Positions 30,946 to 39,727 of a stretch of DNA of 54,769 nucleotides are shown here, in pieces (position 1 is the first letter of the stretch; each line of letters starts with the position of its first letter). Both the position numbers and the translations under genes were made by a program. The DNA comes from DASPPF01 sp032906705 (GTDB lineage Archaea; Thermoproteota; Nitrososphaeria; Nitrososphaerales; Gagatemarchaeaceae): assembly GCA_032906705.1 (NCBI GenBank), contig JAJTZC010000007.1, forward strand, positions 1-54,769. Direction: 5' to 3'. Below the pieces are notes generated by a model. It was not told the origin of the DNA and made no database searches. It saw nothing but the letters and a program-made list of their open reading frames with translations.

Positions 30946-31101
30946 CGGCAACTAGACCAGCTCATTATGGCACTCAGACACCCTCCAGCGGGAAGAAACT
31001 CACCGAACTGTGGATTCAAAGGTCAAGATTCTGCTCGATGTCTGAGTTGACTCCAATTTGGAATAGAAGCCACTGGATTAGTGTTTTTTTGCCTCGAAGA
31101 T

Positions 31102-34100
31102 TTATTTAGACTTCATTATGGTTCGGTCGACGCGCCTCTTGACCGAGTCCCTACTGTATGCTATCCGTACTTTGATGACCTCGCCACCCCGTCCCCTCTG
31201 CCCCGTGAAGGTTCGTGTCTCAACCAGCCCTCTTGACACGAGCTCGTAGAGGAGAGGACCGTACTTCCCTCCCCTTCCGTACAAGCTGGAACGGGACACA
31301 TCGGAAGTTTCGGCTATTTGTACTAGACTTCGCCAGCCTGATTGCTCCATGCTGAGTCTCTTTCTCATGTAGTCGTCTACGAACGCCTTTATGAGACATT
31401 CGAAAATGACTTGGGCCTTCTCCTTCTTGAACTCGAAGACCGGCTGTGGCAGAACCTTAACGCTGGTTGCCGCGAGAGCCTGCACAGTCACCCTGCCTCC
31501 CTCGTCCACGTACACCAACTTTGGATTCAGAGTTACGACGCCTACCTCCTGCGCCTCCAGGGGAATCACGAACGATTCCACTTGCAGCGGTTGGATTAGC
31601 CTTCCCTTGGTGTTCAGACTGGAGTCTTCGAGGAGGTACGGCTCCGGGACGGGGGCAGGCTTGAAACCCTTCGGCGAGATCTCTTCGACTCTCAATAGAG
31701 AGGCAGGCCTCAATCCCGTGTTGAAGAGGTCGAGCTGCAGTTGCAACGTTTCCCCGACCTCGACCTCACTGTCGAGTCTGAGACGAGCTTGAATGTTAAC
31801 ACCTTCGAACGCAGTGAGGCCTCTTGCCTCTTCTGTGTCTGGGATTCCCACCAAGTTGTTCGGCGTCGTTATTGAGGGCGCTGTCATAATTTCGGCCAAG
31901 CTCTGTGTGGTCTGGGCCCTCTGCTTCACGTGGACAAGTTGACTCTCGACGAGTGCGCTCTTCGAGCGGTAGCCCGCCTTCTCGCAGAGCGAAGCTGCAA
32001 ACTCCAACGATTTCTCGGCCGAGGCGTAGAGCTTTGCCCTCTCTACCGCGTCCACCGAGGTTTCGGCCTTGAATGCGTACAAGCGGGAGTCGAGCATCAT
32101 CATCGCAGCCTCAGTCCAGTCGGCCGCCCTCTGAAAGTCAACGCCCAGGTATAGGTTCTTAGCGCCCTGCAGCTGGCTTTTCGCTTCGGAATACGCTGCT
32201 GGGTCGCCGGTTTTCTCGAATTCCAGTTCAAAGTTCATGGCCCGACAGAAGTGCGAATCGGCCGACGCGACGGACTCGACCCTCTCGCCGGCCCCGGAAC
32301 CGGCAGCCTCCGCGAAGGTTTCGGCCGCTTCTGTGTACAACGACAATGACGGGTGTTCCTCGGCTTCCTTCATGAGCTGCCATCCCCGACAGAGCTGGGC
32401 TATACTCGTCATCTCATGCCTCTCCGCGACTGACTGGACCGACTGGGCGATTCCGCCGAAGAGCTTCGCGGCGAGCCCGTACAGCGAAGCGGAATGGGGC
32501 TTGTCGTCCTCCACGTCGTGCATCCTTGCCTCCTCCAACGCTCCCCTTCCTTCACAGTATTGCTTTCTCAGCGATGACGCTTGCGAAATCTCAATCGGCT
32601 CTTCAGCCTCAGCACCGCCGGGCGGCTGGCCTGCTTTCTCGCTAGACCGGGCCTCGACTCGAACGAACATCTCCTGGGCCTCGCGGAATGTCGTCATCGC
32701 ATCAGAGAAGTTTTCCTTCGCGCTCAATGCCTCGGCAGTCTGAAGCTTCGCCCAAGCGTCGAAGTGGTCGGCTAAATGGCCCCACCTCTTGTTTCCTCTC
32801 AGGAGCTCCGAGGATTTCGAGTAGCTGACTGCCGATTGACCGTAGTTTTGGCGCGCGGTTTCGAGCCTCGCTTTGTCGATCTCACTCCAAGCCGCCATGT
32901 AAGAAACGTAATCTTGGAAGTATTCCTTGAATTGCGGCGTCTTCTTAGCAGCCGCGTCGTAGAGCCTTGACGCAGTCTCGAATTCGTCGGAGGCCCCCGT
33001 ATACCTTCGCTGCCGGTCGAGCAGTTGTCCCAGCTTCCAATGCGCCTCGGCGGCCCGGCTCGGCCACCCAGCCTTCTCGTAGAAACCCGCGGCTTCCCGC
33101 AAGGAGGAAATCATCTTCTCGTGAATGGATTGATCTCCCGTGACTCCGTAGAGTTCCTCTAGGATGGTGTGGAGTCTGCCCGCGTAGGTCCCTAGCCCGA
33201 CAGCAACACTCGGACGAATGTCAAGGGAAGGCTCGAAGTGTTGCTTGCAGAGCTTCAAGGCGTCCTCAACGCCATTCGAAGCCTTAATCAACAGCGGTAC
33301 CCTCTGTTTTGGGTCCAAGTCGGTTTTGGAGAGTTCTGCGTGAATAATGGCCTCGTAGTAGAGGGCGACCCCTCTGTTCCAGCTGTGAAAGGGGGTCGTC
33401 GATTCCCTGTGGCGAAGGTCCTCGGCAACCATTTGTGAAGCCTCATCCAGGATACGCTTCTTCCCTTCCCTGTCGCTCGTGATCGAAGCAAGATAGTAAA
33501 GGACAATCATCAGTGTGTGGGCGGGAGTCTCGTCGCCGACAGCTCCAGACTTCTTGAAATTCTCCAGCGCTTCCCTACCGGATTTCGCGGCCTTTTCCAG
33601 GAGGGAACTTCGCTTGGTCTGGTCGACCTCTGCAAAGGCGAGCCTATTGTATGCCTGCGCTAATCCTAGGGCATAGCAGTTCGCTACTCCTTCGTAGCTG
33701 AGGACCCCACGGTACCTAGTGAGTGCGTCTTCCGTGAGGCTTCGGCATTTCTCAAAGTCGGCGAGTCTACTCTCGGGTACTTCCTGGGAAGCCATCTCCC
33801 AAACCAAATCGTAGGCGTTTGCCAAGAGAGCGTCCGCAATTGCCTCGTTGTCCTTTGTGAGGAGACCCGAATCGAGGGCTCTCTTGAGATGCAGCTTGAA
33901 AAGCTGCGGAGACCCCCTCACGCCAGCTCGTGAGATCGCCAGGAGGTTGGCTCTGCACTGCAAGAGGCGATCCGAGACTTCGGTTGAAAGCTCAATCGCT
34001 TTCATCACGTGCTCGAGGCTGTCCGAGAAGGTCTGCTGTCTGGCGGCTGAGTCGTCGAGCAAGTAAACTCGCTGCCCGGAGAACAGCCCCAGATAGTAAT

Positions 34101-34758
34101 GGGCCCAGGCCAGGTCGCCCTTTCCGGCCAACGCATTTCGAATTGCCTTCCCCCCTAAGCTCAATGCTTCCTCTGTTATCTCGAGGCGCTTCGCCGGAGA
34201 CCATTCCATGTTCAGCTCACGGCTGAGAGAATCGAGCAGCGAAATTGATGCCTTCAGAGCACCCCCGGAGTCCTCGGCCCTCTCAAACACTTCAAGGGCT
34301 TCCCTCTCCAATCTCGAGCACTCCTGCAGCAGCCTTCTTTTCTCGCCAGCGCTCGCCGAAATGTACGAGCCCGCGAAGTTGATTTCCCTCTGCAACTGGG
34401 CGATCTGGGCTTTGGGGATGGCCCCAGAGGACTTCTCGCGGTACCCAATAGCCGACTGGTAGGCTGACTTCGCTAGTTCGACTGCACTTGCAAATTCCTT
34501 GTCGCCCTCAGCTTGAAAAGCCGTCTTGAAACGGCAGAAGGCCAACTCTCGTTGCATTGCGGCCGCGTAGTCGAATTCGCCGTTGCGGACTGCGTCGTTT
34601 ACGAGCCTTTCGTAAACCAGCGAAGCCGCTTGCCAATCAAACTTGGCTCCCAGGCCTTGCGCTTCGCGTAAGAGGTTCTCGGTTGGACCAACCGACGACG
34701 ATTGGTCTACCTTTCTGTTGTCCGGAAGAAAGGGTCCGCGGTCATCCCCAGAGACCAT
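31102..34758 (-). CDS. Very large TPR-repeat protein with C-terminal winged-helix domain
   Basis: This 1218-residue soluble protein consists mostly of degenerate helical TPR-like repeats from about residue 25 to 920 (for example EKAGWPSRAAEAHWKLGQLL and LYDAAAKK). Then comes a beta-sandwich-like section (about 985-1100: DSEVEVGETLQLQLDLFNTGLRPASLL). The last ~100 residues are a winged helix (SLVQIAETSDVSRSSLYG, then YGPLLYELVSRGLVETR). It may be a signal-integrating transcription regulator resembling STAND-type proteins without an ATPase domain. Its start overlaps the AsnC-domain gene by 17 bases, so both are co-transcribed. Partner and signal are unknown. Confidence 0.8.
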   Translation of the reverse strand: MVSGDDRGPFLPDNRKVDQSSSVGPTENLLREAQGLGAKFDWQAASLVYERLVNDAVRNGEFDYAAAMQRELAFCRFKTAFQAEGDKEFASAVELAKSAYQSAIGYREKSSGAIPKAQIAQLQREINFAGSYISASAGEKRRLLQECSRLEREALEVFERAEDSGGALKASISLLDSLSRELNMEWSPAKRLEITEEALSLGGKAIRNALAGKGDLAWAHYYLGLFSGQRVYLLDDSAARQQTFSDSLEHVMKAIELSTEVSDRLLQCRANLLAISRAGVRGSPQLFKLHLKRALDSGLLTKDNEAIADALLANAYDLVWEMASQEVPESRLADFEKCRSLTEDALTRYRGVLSYEGVANCYALGLAQAYNRLAFAEVDQTKRSSLLEKAAKSGREALENFKKSGAVGDETPAHTLMIVLYYLASITSDREGKKRILDEASQMVAEDLRHRESTTPFHSWNRGVALYYEAIIHAELSKTDLDPKQRVPLLIKASNGVEDALKLCKQHFEPSLDIRPSVAVGLGTYAGRLHTILEELYGVTGDQSIHEKMISSLREAAGFYEKAGWPSRAAEAHWKLGQLLDRQRRYTGASDEFETASRLYDAAAKKTPQFKEYFQDYVSYMAAWSEIDKARLETARQNYGQSAVSYSKSSELLRGNKRWGHLADHFDAWAKLQTAEALSAKENFSDAMTTFREAQEMFVRVEARSSEKAGQPPGGAEAEEPIEISQASSLRKQYCEGRGALEEARMHDVEDDKPHSASLYGLAAKLFGGIAQSVQSVAERHEMTSIAQLCRGWQLMKEAEEHPSLSLYTEAAETFAEAAGSGAGERVESVASADSHFCRAMNFELEFEKTGDPAAYSEAKSQLQGAKNLYLGVDFQRAADWTEAAMMMLDSRLYAFKAETSVDAVERAKLYASAEKSLEFAASLCEKAGYRSKSALVESQLVHVKQRAQTTQSLAEIMTAPSITTPNNLVGIPDTEEARGLTAFEGVNIQARLRLDSEVEVGETLQLQLDLFNTGLRPASLLRVEEISPKGFKPAPVPEPYLLEDSSLNTKGRLIQPLQVESFVIPLEAQEVGVVTLNPKLVYVDEGGRVTVQALAATSVKVLPQPVFEFKKEKAQVIFECLIKAFVDDYMRKRLSMEQSGWRSLVQIAETSDVSRSSLYGRGGKYGPLLYELVSRGLVETRTFTGQRGRGGEVIKVRIAYSRDSVKRRVDRTIMKSK

Positions 34759-35050
34759 TTGCCGCTACGTAAGTCTGCGTGCCTAAGATTGACCCAGGGG
34801 AATGGTGTGGCCCTCCTTTTGCTATGTCTCGGACCAGCTGCATTAGTTGCTCGTTGGTATCTGCTTCGATGTGCGCAATAGCGTCGTGATCGCCTGTGAC
34901 GACCCACGCTCCTTTAACATAGGACCCCTTCTGATAATCTCCTCTTTTCTTCCGCCATTTCTTCAGCTTCTTGACGACATCGTGCGCTTCCCCTGGACTG
35001 ATGTCAAACATTACAAAAGCAGTCACTGGTTTCTTCCAGGACTTCGCCAC
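34742..35050 (-). CDS. Stand-alone Lrp/AsnC ligand-binding (RAM) domain protein
   Basis: This 102-residue alpha/beta protein matches the effector domain of Lrp/AsnC regulators (TAFVMFDISPGEAHDVVKKL, VKGAWVVTGDHDAIAHIEAD, QLMQLVRDIAKG) without a DNA-binding helix-turn-helix. Such domains form dimers or octamers and bind amino acids. It starts at GTG 35050, about 27-34 bases after the TATA-like ATTTATAAG at 35076-35084. It overlaps the TPR/winged-helix gene by 17 bases and could be the ligand sensor for that protein. Confidence 0.85.
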   Translation of the reverse strand: MAKSWKKPVTAFVMFDISPGEAHDVVKKLKKWRKKRGDYQKGSYVKGAWVVTGDHDAIAHIEADTNEQLMQLVRDIAKGGPHHSPGSILGTQTYVAANGLWG

Positions 35051-35084
35051 GATTAAGAATTTACATGGTGTTTCACTTATAAAT

Positions 35085-35780
35085 GTATGTCAAACAAATT
35101 GCTTTGAAACATTCTTTGAAAGCGCGAAGTCAAACTCAAGACGCAAGCCCGTTTGGACGCTCTTCTCGTGCCGCGACCTAGGGGTCACGATTTAGAGATG
35201 GGGTGTGCCCGGTTTTCCGACCCCAGCCCAGTGGCTCTTTTCTTCCGCCAGAGGCCGACCGTAGACATTCGACGCGAACCAAGGACGAATTACCGGCCGC
35301 GAGCGAGGGCATTTCGTTCTGTGGCCGAACTTGGCCCGAACTCGCTCCCCAGACCAATCGCAGATGGGTCCTGAAATTCTTGCCCTACATGTTTGGTTCG
35401 GATCTCGGTGACAGCACACCTTTTGGCCAAATGCGCTTTGGTTCTGAACACGGCATGCAGAATTTCAGTTACTGCCCATGCTGAACTCGTCAGTCCTGCG
35501 CGTTCTGGTGGACTCTCGACCACCTTTCTGCTCGCGCGCGGAGGGGTTCTGGACGCGAAGCTCGCGGTTCCTTAACCCTTTGAGGTCTCGCAGCTCGGCG
35601 TGGGAGATCGCAGTCCGGCAGGTTGGGATGAGCAAGGGGCCTGACGGGGCGGGCTGGACTTGACCCGGCCGTCGTCGGCAATCCGGTCAGTCTGGTCTCC
35701 AGGCTGCCATCTACCCCGAGGTAGCAAATTGATAGCTCTTTGAACCATCTCGCCAGACTAACGCCGACGCACAATATACT
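35085..35780. other. Gene-free 700-base stretch upstream of tRNA-Pro
   Basis: No reading frame here has convincing composition on either strand. The only structure I can support is near its right end: GTCTGG (35690-35695) and CCAGAC (35753-35758) can pair around an inner hairpin CTACC-CCGA-GGTAG. A possible structured RNA in this stretch is a guess. Confidence 0.3.
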
Positions 35781-35795
35781 TCATCATCGTCGGCG
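35762..35795. repeat. 8-base inverted repeat just upstream of the tRNA-Pro promoter
   Basis: CGCCGACG (35762-35769) and CGTCGGCG (35788-35795) are perfect complements around an 18-base AT-rich loop. They end two bases before the TTAAAT box of the tRNA gene. The diverged copy of the locus near 37434-37490 retains only part of this arrangement. Confidence 0.5.
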
Positions 35796-35796
35796 C

Positions 35797-35802
35797 TTAA
35801 AT
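35797..35802 (+). promoter_or_regulatory. TATA box of tRNA-Pro
   Basis: TTAAAT lies 27 bases before the mature 5' end of the tRNA. In the degenerate copy the matching position (37487-37492) reads TCGAAT, so that promoter has been lost. Confidence 0.65.
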
Positions 35803-35828
35803 CCAAGCGTCCTTGGACTTCGAATGGT

Positions 35829-35902
35829 GGGGCCGTAGTCTAGCTTGGTAGGATACTTGCTTGGGGTGCAAGTGGTCGTGGGTTCGAATCCCACCGGCCC
35901 CA
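35829..35902 (+). tRNA. tRNA-Pro (anticodon GGG)
   Basis: This is a complete 74-base cloverleaf. Acceptor GGGGCCG pairs with CGGCCCC, followed by discriminator A. The D-arm is GTCT/GGAT with AGCTTGGTA. The anticodon stem CTTGC/GCAAG surrounds loop TTGGGGT, giving anticodon GGG with U33 present. The T-arm GTGGG-TTCGAAT-CCCAC is perfect. The 3' CCA is not encoded, as usual in archaea, and there is no intron. Confidence 0.95.
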
Positions 35903-35984
35903 TTCTTCATGCTTAGAGTGATTCTTCGGACTTGCGAGAGCGCGCCTATGTCGACCCAAGGGTTGGCCCGGGTTCTCTATCGGT

Positions 35985-36247
35985 TTAGACCTTCGACGTT
36001 CGCGAAAGAGGGTTGGCCACCTTGTCGCCCAAGAGGGATTCGTCCATGACGACGACTACGTCTGGGTCGAAGATGTAGCCGCGCCCAGCTGTCTCTGAGT
36101 CCGAGAAGCGAGTGAAGGCGGTCACTGGAGCGCCTCTCGCCCCGTAGACGGGAAGTCCTGCACGTTGAAACCGTCGTCGAAAGATGCATTCCCAAGTTTC
36201 CCGGTGGCTGTCTTCGCGCCCTGGCCTCCCTTACCATGAAACCTCAC
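35985..36247 (-). pseudogene. Decayed fragment of a 2-oxoacid:ferredoxin oxidoreductase gamma subunit
   Basis: From GTG 36247 the minus strand reads MRFHGKGGQGAKTATGKL and on to FDDGFNVQDFPSTGRE. This matches the family opening (RxHGRGGQG, then DGKYVQAFPSFGxERRGAPV). The frame then breaks, and the next frame continues GAPVTAFTRFSDSE and FDPDVVVVMDESLL to TAA at 35985. Only about 85 of roughly 180 residues remain and no alpha, beta or delta subunit gene is nearby. It lies between the intact and broken tRNA-Pro copies, so it is probably debris of a rearrangement. Confidence 0.8.
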
Positions 36248-36472
36248 TCTGGCAATTAGCAGTGCTCAGCGTTATCGAAGACCGCTCCGGCGCCAGTCAA
36301 AGCGGGAGCACATTTCTCAACAATGAAAACGGCCCAATCATGGTGACGCGGTGCGGAAAAGACCTCGAGTTCTTTTACCATAACGCATGGCTTGGTTTGT
36401 CGTTTCCAAGTGTGAAAATTGTCCTCCCTCCTTAAGTAAACCGCGAAATCCCTTTCATCTAAGGAAAACGAA

Positions 36473-37264
36473 ATGCAAAAGTCAATGAAACTTGAAGCCC
36501 GAGAAAAGTTGCTGACTGGGAGGACAGCTGTTGTGACCGGAGCGGGATCGGGCGTAGGGAAGGCAATTGCGAATTTGTTCGCTAAGAGCGGTTGCGCGGT
36601 CGGCGTGGTAGACGTGGTGCCCGAAAGGGTTAGCCAAGTCGTGGCCGAGGTCAGGAGCACAGGCGCCAAGGTGAACGGAATGGTCTACGACCTTGCGAAC
36701 AAGGAGCAGGTGGACAAGATGGTCGACGAGTCGCTCGGGTATCTTGGCAGAGTGGACATCCTTTGCAACAACGCTGGCATAATGGACGGAGTCGCCCCCG
36801 TGGCTGAGACGACAGACGAGCTCTGGCAACGGGTGATGGACGTCAATTTGAACGCCCCTTTCCGCGCCAGCAGGAAAATCATCCCCTACATGCTCAAGGA
36901 AGGCGGAGGAGTAATAATCAACACGGCCTCTGTCGCAGGTGTGTTCGGGGGCGTGGCGGGAGCGGCGTACACGGTCTCGAAGCATGCGCTAATCGGGCTC
37001 ACAAAGAACATTGCCGCCTACTATGGCTCCAAAGGAATCCGTTGCAACGCGATGGTCTTGGGCGGTGTAAACACGAACATTGGAATAGGAAGCAGGACAC
37101 CCAACGCCCTAGGCATGGAGCATTTGAACAAAGTCGCTGGACTGATTCCCAGAATGGGCGAACCGCAAGAAATTGCCGAACTTGCCTTGTTCCTTGCTTC
37201 AAACAGGTCAAGCTACATGAACGGCTCCTGCGTCGTCATCGATGGCGGCTGGACAATTCTCTAA
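36473..37264 (+). CDS. Short-chain dehydrogenase/reductase
   Basis: This 263-residue classical SDR has TGAGSGVGKA (cofactor binding, near residue 22), CNNAG, catalytic Ser in NTASVAG, YTVSKHA (the YxxxK pair) and C-terminal GSCVVIDGGW. Asp in VGVVDVV after the second strand suggests NAD preference. Substrate unknown. Its base composition looks slightly more AT-rich than its neighbours, and it lies alone between the two tRNA-Pro copies, which hints at acquisition. A T7 run at 37319 follows. The 225 bases before it (36248-36472) show nothing else. Confidence 0.9.
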   Translation: MQKSMKLEAREKLLTGRTAVVTGAGSGVGKAIANLFAKSGCAVGVVDVVPERVSQVVAEVRSTGAKVNGMVYDLANKEQVDKMVDESLGYLGRVDILCNNAGIMDGVAPVAETTDELWQRVMDVNLNAPFRASRKIIPYMLKEGGGVIINTASVAGVFGGVAGAAYTVSKHALIGLTKNIAAYYGSKGIRCNAMVLGGVNTNIGIGSRTPNALGMEHLNKVAGLIPRMGEPQEIAELALFLASNRSSYMNGSCVVIDGGWTIL

Positions 37265-37318
37265 ACAGCAGCTAGGTAAAGAAAAAGGAGGCTGAGGTTA
37301 CCACATGCGCCTTCAGGG

Positions 37319-37325
37319 TTTTTTT
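37319..37325 (+). terminator. Poly-T transcription terminator after the SDR gene
   Basis: Seven consecutive T residues 55 bases after the SDR stop codon match the T-run signal that ends archaeal transcription. The remaining sequence to 37432 holds nothing recognisable. Confidence 0.5.
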
Positions 37326-37518
37326 GGCAGAACGCTAATCGCCGCCGGAGCAAGATTCGACTCCGTTGAGCAAACACTTTCCGGAGATTTAGTGAACACA
37401 GGCCTTCGGCGCTATGAGGAAGAAATGGGTCACTAACGCCCGACCTTCAATTCGCGACTCTCCAGATGCCTTATCATTGCCAGCGCTCGAATCCAAGGGT
37501 CCTAGGGCTTCGACGAGT

Positions 37519-37593
37519 GGGGGCGTCGTCTAGCCTGGTAATGGTACTTGGCCGGGGTGCAAGTGGTCGTGGGTTCGGATACCACCGGCCCCA
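37519..37593 (+). pseudogene. Degenerate copy of the tRNA-Pro gene
   Basis: This 75-base sequence aligns along its full length to tRNA-Pro at 35829-35902, but its folds are broken. Acceptor GGGGGCG mismatches CGGCCCC, the anticodon stem CTTGG/GCAAG has a G-G mismatch, the loop CCGGGGT has lost U33, and T-stem GTGGG faces ACCAC. One base is inserted in the D-loop and the upstream TATA is destroyed. Similarity extends about 85 bases upstream and 40 downstream, so a whole locus was duplicated and the copy decayed. Confidence 0.85.
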
Positions 37594-37662
37594 TTCTTCA
37601 CGACTAGGGAGTTTTTTCGTCCTGGCGAGAACATGCGGCAAGCCCACATCGACACCCGTGTG

Positions 37663-38436
37663 TCAGGCCAAATTCAGCTCCTCGAGAAGCTTCGAGTAGG
37701 AAAAGTCCGAGAGGTCTTCCTTGTACTGCCGCAGAAGTTGAAGGGTCCGTCCGGTCCCGCGCAATCCCAGCGTTCTTCTGACCGAGGGCGAGACCTTGCC
37801 GCCGACGAGGAGATATTGTGCCGCCGCAGTCACGTTCTTCGGTTTCCGCTCCTTGCTCGCGGACTCGAAGTCGATTACCCACGGCCGTCCCTCTGCGACC
37901 ACTGCGTGCTTCCGTAGGTTACTGAGCTGCCCATGGTCGAGGCCCATGATGTCCAGCTTCCTACACTGGTTCAACAATGCATGTATCATCTCCCTGGCCC
38001 TTTTCCTAGAGCCCTCGCCCCGCAGCTGCCTCAGCCAGTCCGAAAGTTCCACGTATTCGAGCAGCTTCAGCAGCATGAAGTCCCTCTCGTGGGCGTGGAC
38101 AGTTGCCCCGACCCCCGCCCTGTTCGCGAGAACAGTCAGTTCGTATTCCTCATTCAAATTTGGGCGGTTAGCATCTGTCCTGCGAATCTTCAACGCGTAT
38201 TCGGATCCTCCCGCCGAACACTTGACGACAATACCGACAGTACCGACCCCTAGGATTCCGAGCCTTCCTATCTTTGCCCTGCCCTCAAATATCAGGGCTT
38301 CGACTCCCAGCCTCTCCAATTGAACCACCCTGCTCCGGGCCGCCCGTAACGAGATTCTGGGGTAGGTTAGAATCTGGATGTACGGTGTGTGCGTGAGCTC
38401 GCTAAGCGGGGCTCGTTCCGAAAGTGTCACTTGCAA
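37663..38436 (-). CDS. COG2112-type predicted protein kinase (RIO/Bud32-like fold)
   Basis: This 257-residue kinase-fold protein has a Gly-rich segment (LGVGTVGIVVK), the ATP-anchoring Lys in YALKIRR, catalytic loop LDHGQLSNLRKH and metal-binding VIDFESAS. This is the compact archaeal predicted Ser/Thr kinase family. Its start overlaps the 3' end of cca by 35 bases, and thpR-cca-kinase form one operon. The substrate is unknown; a tRNA or translation link is suggested by the operon. Confidence 0.82.
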   Translation of the reverse strand: MQVTLSERAPLSELTHTPYIQILTYPRISLRAARSRVVQLERLGVEALIFEGRAKIGRLGILGVGTVGIVVKCSAGGSEYALKIRRTDANRPNLNEEYELTVLANRAGVGATVHAHERDFMLLKLLEYVELSDWLRQLRGEGSRKRAREMIHALLNQCRKLDIMGLDHGQLSNLRKHAVVAEGRPWVIDFESASKERKPKNVTAAAQYLLVGGKVSPSVRRTLGLRGTGRTLQLLRQYKEDLSDFSYSKLLEELNLA

Positions 38437-39727
38437 TCTCCAAGATCGCGCTCCTCAGCCAGCTCCCCGATGCCGCGTGCCGTCGGAGTGCGTCTCCTCG
38501 TAGCACTCTAGCGTTCTTGGACATTGCCCTGCGGACCTCGTCCGACGCACCAATGTGACCGAGTCTGCCCCTTGAAATGTCCTCAAGAAGCTTCTTGAGG
38601 TTAGTGTACTGTCTCTTCTGAAGGATCCTGATGCGCGCATCCCCATCAACCCAGGCCAGTCTCGCTCTTCCCCAATTCTTGGCCAGGAATGCCGCTGTCT
38701 CCTTCCTTCTGTCAACGGTCGGTCCGAGTCGTTGCTCGAGGACCGGGAGAGAACTGAGTTCGGCGATGAAAAGGAAAGCAGAGGCCCCGGAGTTGTTGGA
38801 GGCTGCGCTAGCCCTCGCAATCGCGAACCCGCGCTCTTCGACAGCTTTTGAGATGTGTGCGAGCGTCCTGCGGAGCTCTCCCCACAGGGTGTCTTCGCTG
38901 AGCTTCGGGTGCCTGAAGACCAAGCCGATCACCTCCTTCCTCATCCTTAGTCTGTCCCCTCCACGCATCTCGCCGAAGAAGGACAGGGCGGGTCTCCTCA
39001 GAAATTCTCTGGAAGCCAGAACGGTGCGGCCGATGCTCTCCTTAGAGATGGCCTTGGCCAAGTCCCTGCTATGGTCCACCGGGTCCGGGAGGCTGAGGAG
39101 CCGTTCCTCTCCATCCCTCTTGATGTCCGCAAAGTGCTTCAGCACACCCTCAAGGTCCCCGTGCTCCATCACTAACACCTCCGCCGCGTATCCGCTGAAC
39201 CCTTGAATCTCGATCTCTGCCCCGTACACTCCGATTCCTCGCATGAAACTCTTGAGGAGCCTGACCTGCGTCTTCCGCTCCTCTGGAAGGCCTTCGACGA
39301 GCTTGACGTGGAACGGGGAACGGTCGGCGGCGCTCTTCCAATTGCGCTCCTCCACCGCGTAGCAAGGCACGAGGTTGACCTTCACTCCGCGGACCGAGGC
39401 CTCGATGTACGGATGCTGAGCGTACTTTTTCCCAGTCGGAAATCCTTTCGCCACCTCCCTGCCCACTGATAGCCCGACTTCCTCGAACTCGCCCTCAGGC
39501 GTGCTTGGGTCGAAGCGCATGAAGACGTCGATGTCGACGTGTCCTGGCAGCCAAGTCCCTTTCGCGAACGAGCCCCCCATGACCACGTCCCTGACCTGGG
39601 GGTGGCTGCTTGCAGCCTCGCGCGTCCTCTTCAGTAGGAATTCGGCCAGCTCGTCGAGCTTCGCCGCCTCAGCCTCAGACGGGAGCACGAGCCGCGTCGC
39701 CTGCCGGAGGAGGGACTTGATGGTCAA
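38402..39727 (-). CDS. cca: CCA-adding enzyme, archaeal class I
   Basis: This 441-residue tRNA nucleotidyltransferase has the class I active site GGSFAKGTWLPGHVDIDVF (Gly-Ser and the two catalytic Asp, about residues 51-70) and downstream archaeal features (HPYIEASVRGVKVNLVPCY, with the third carboxylate region). It adds CCA to tRNA 3' ends, needed here because the tRNA-Pro gene does not encode CCA. It overlaps thpR by four bases at its start. Confidence 0.94.
   Translation of the reverse strand: MTIKSLLRQATRLVLPSEAEAAKLDELAEFLLKRTREAASSHPQVRDVVMGGSFAKGTWLPGHVDIDVFMRFDPSTPEGEFEEVGLSVGREVAKGFPTGKKYAQHPYIEASVRGVKVNLVPCYAVEERNWKSAADRSPFHVKLVEGLPEERKTQVRLLKSFMRGIGVYGAEIEIQGFSGYAAEVLVMEHGDLEGVLKHFADIKRDGEERLLSLPDPVDHSRDLAKAISKESIGRTVLASREFLRRPALSFFGEMRGGDRLRMRKEVIGLVFRHPKLSEDTLWGELRRTLAHISKAVEERGFAIARASAASNNSGASAFLFIAELSSLPVLEQRLGPTVDRRKETAAFLAKNWGRARLAWVDGDARIRILQKRQYTNLKKLLEDISRGRLGHIGASDEVRRAMSKNARVLRGDALRRHAASGSWLRSAILEIASDTFGTSPA

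Noticed and set aside
30318..31019. Long minus-strand open frame of 233 codons
   Set aside because: Arg/Ser-rich, low-complexity composition typical of an antisense frame; it overlaps the better-supported small gene at 30707-30895 and has no family pattern.
31083..31090. T-run as terminator of the TPR gene
   Set aside because: The T-run is on the plus strand whereas the TPR gene is on the minus strand, where it would read as A residues.
35640..35760. Minus-strand tRNA-like sequence near GGTCAAGTCC
   Set aside because: No cloverleaf can be formed; acceptor and T-arm pairings fail.
35829..37593. tRNA-Pro and its copy as attL/attR of an integrated element
   Set aside because: No integrase is present, and the duplication includes the tRNA 5' half, promoter and upstream flank, which classical tRNA integration does not copy.
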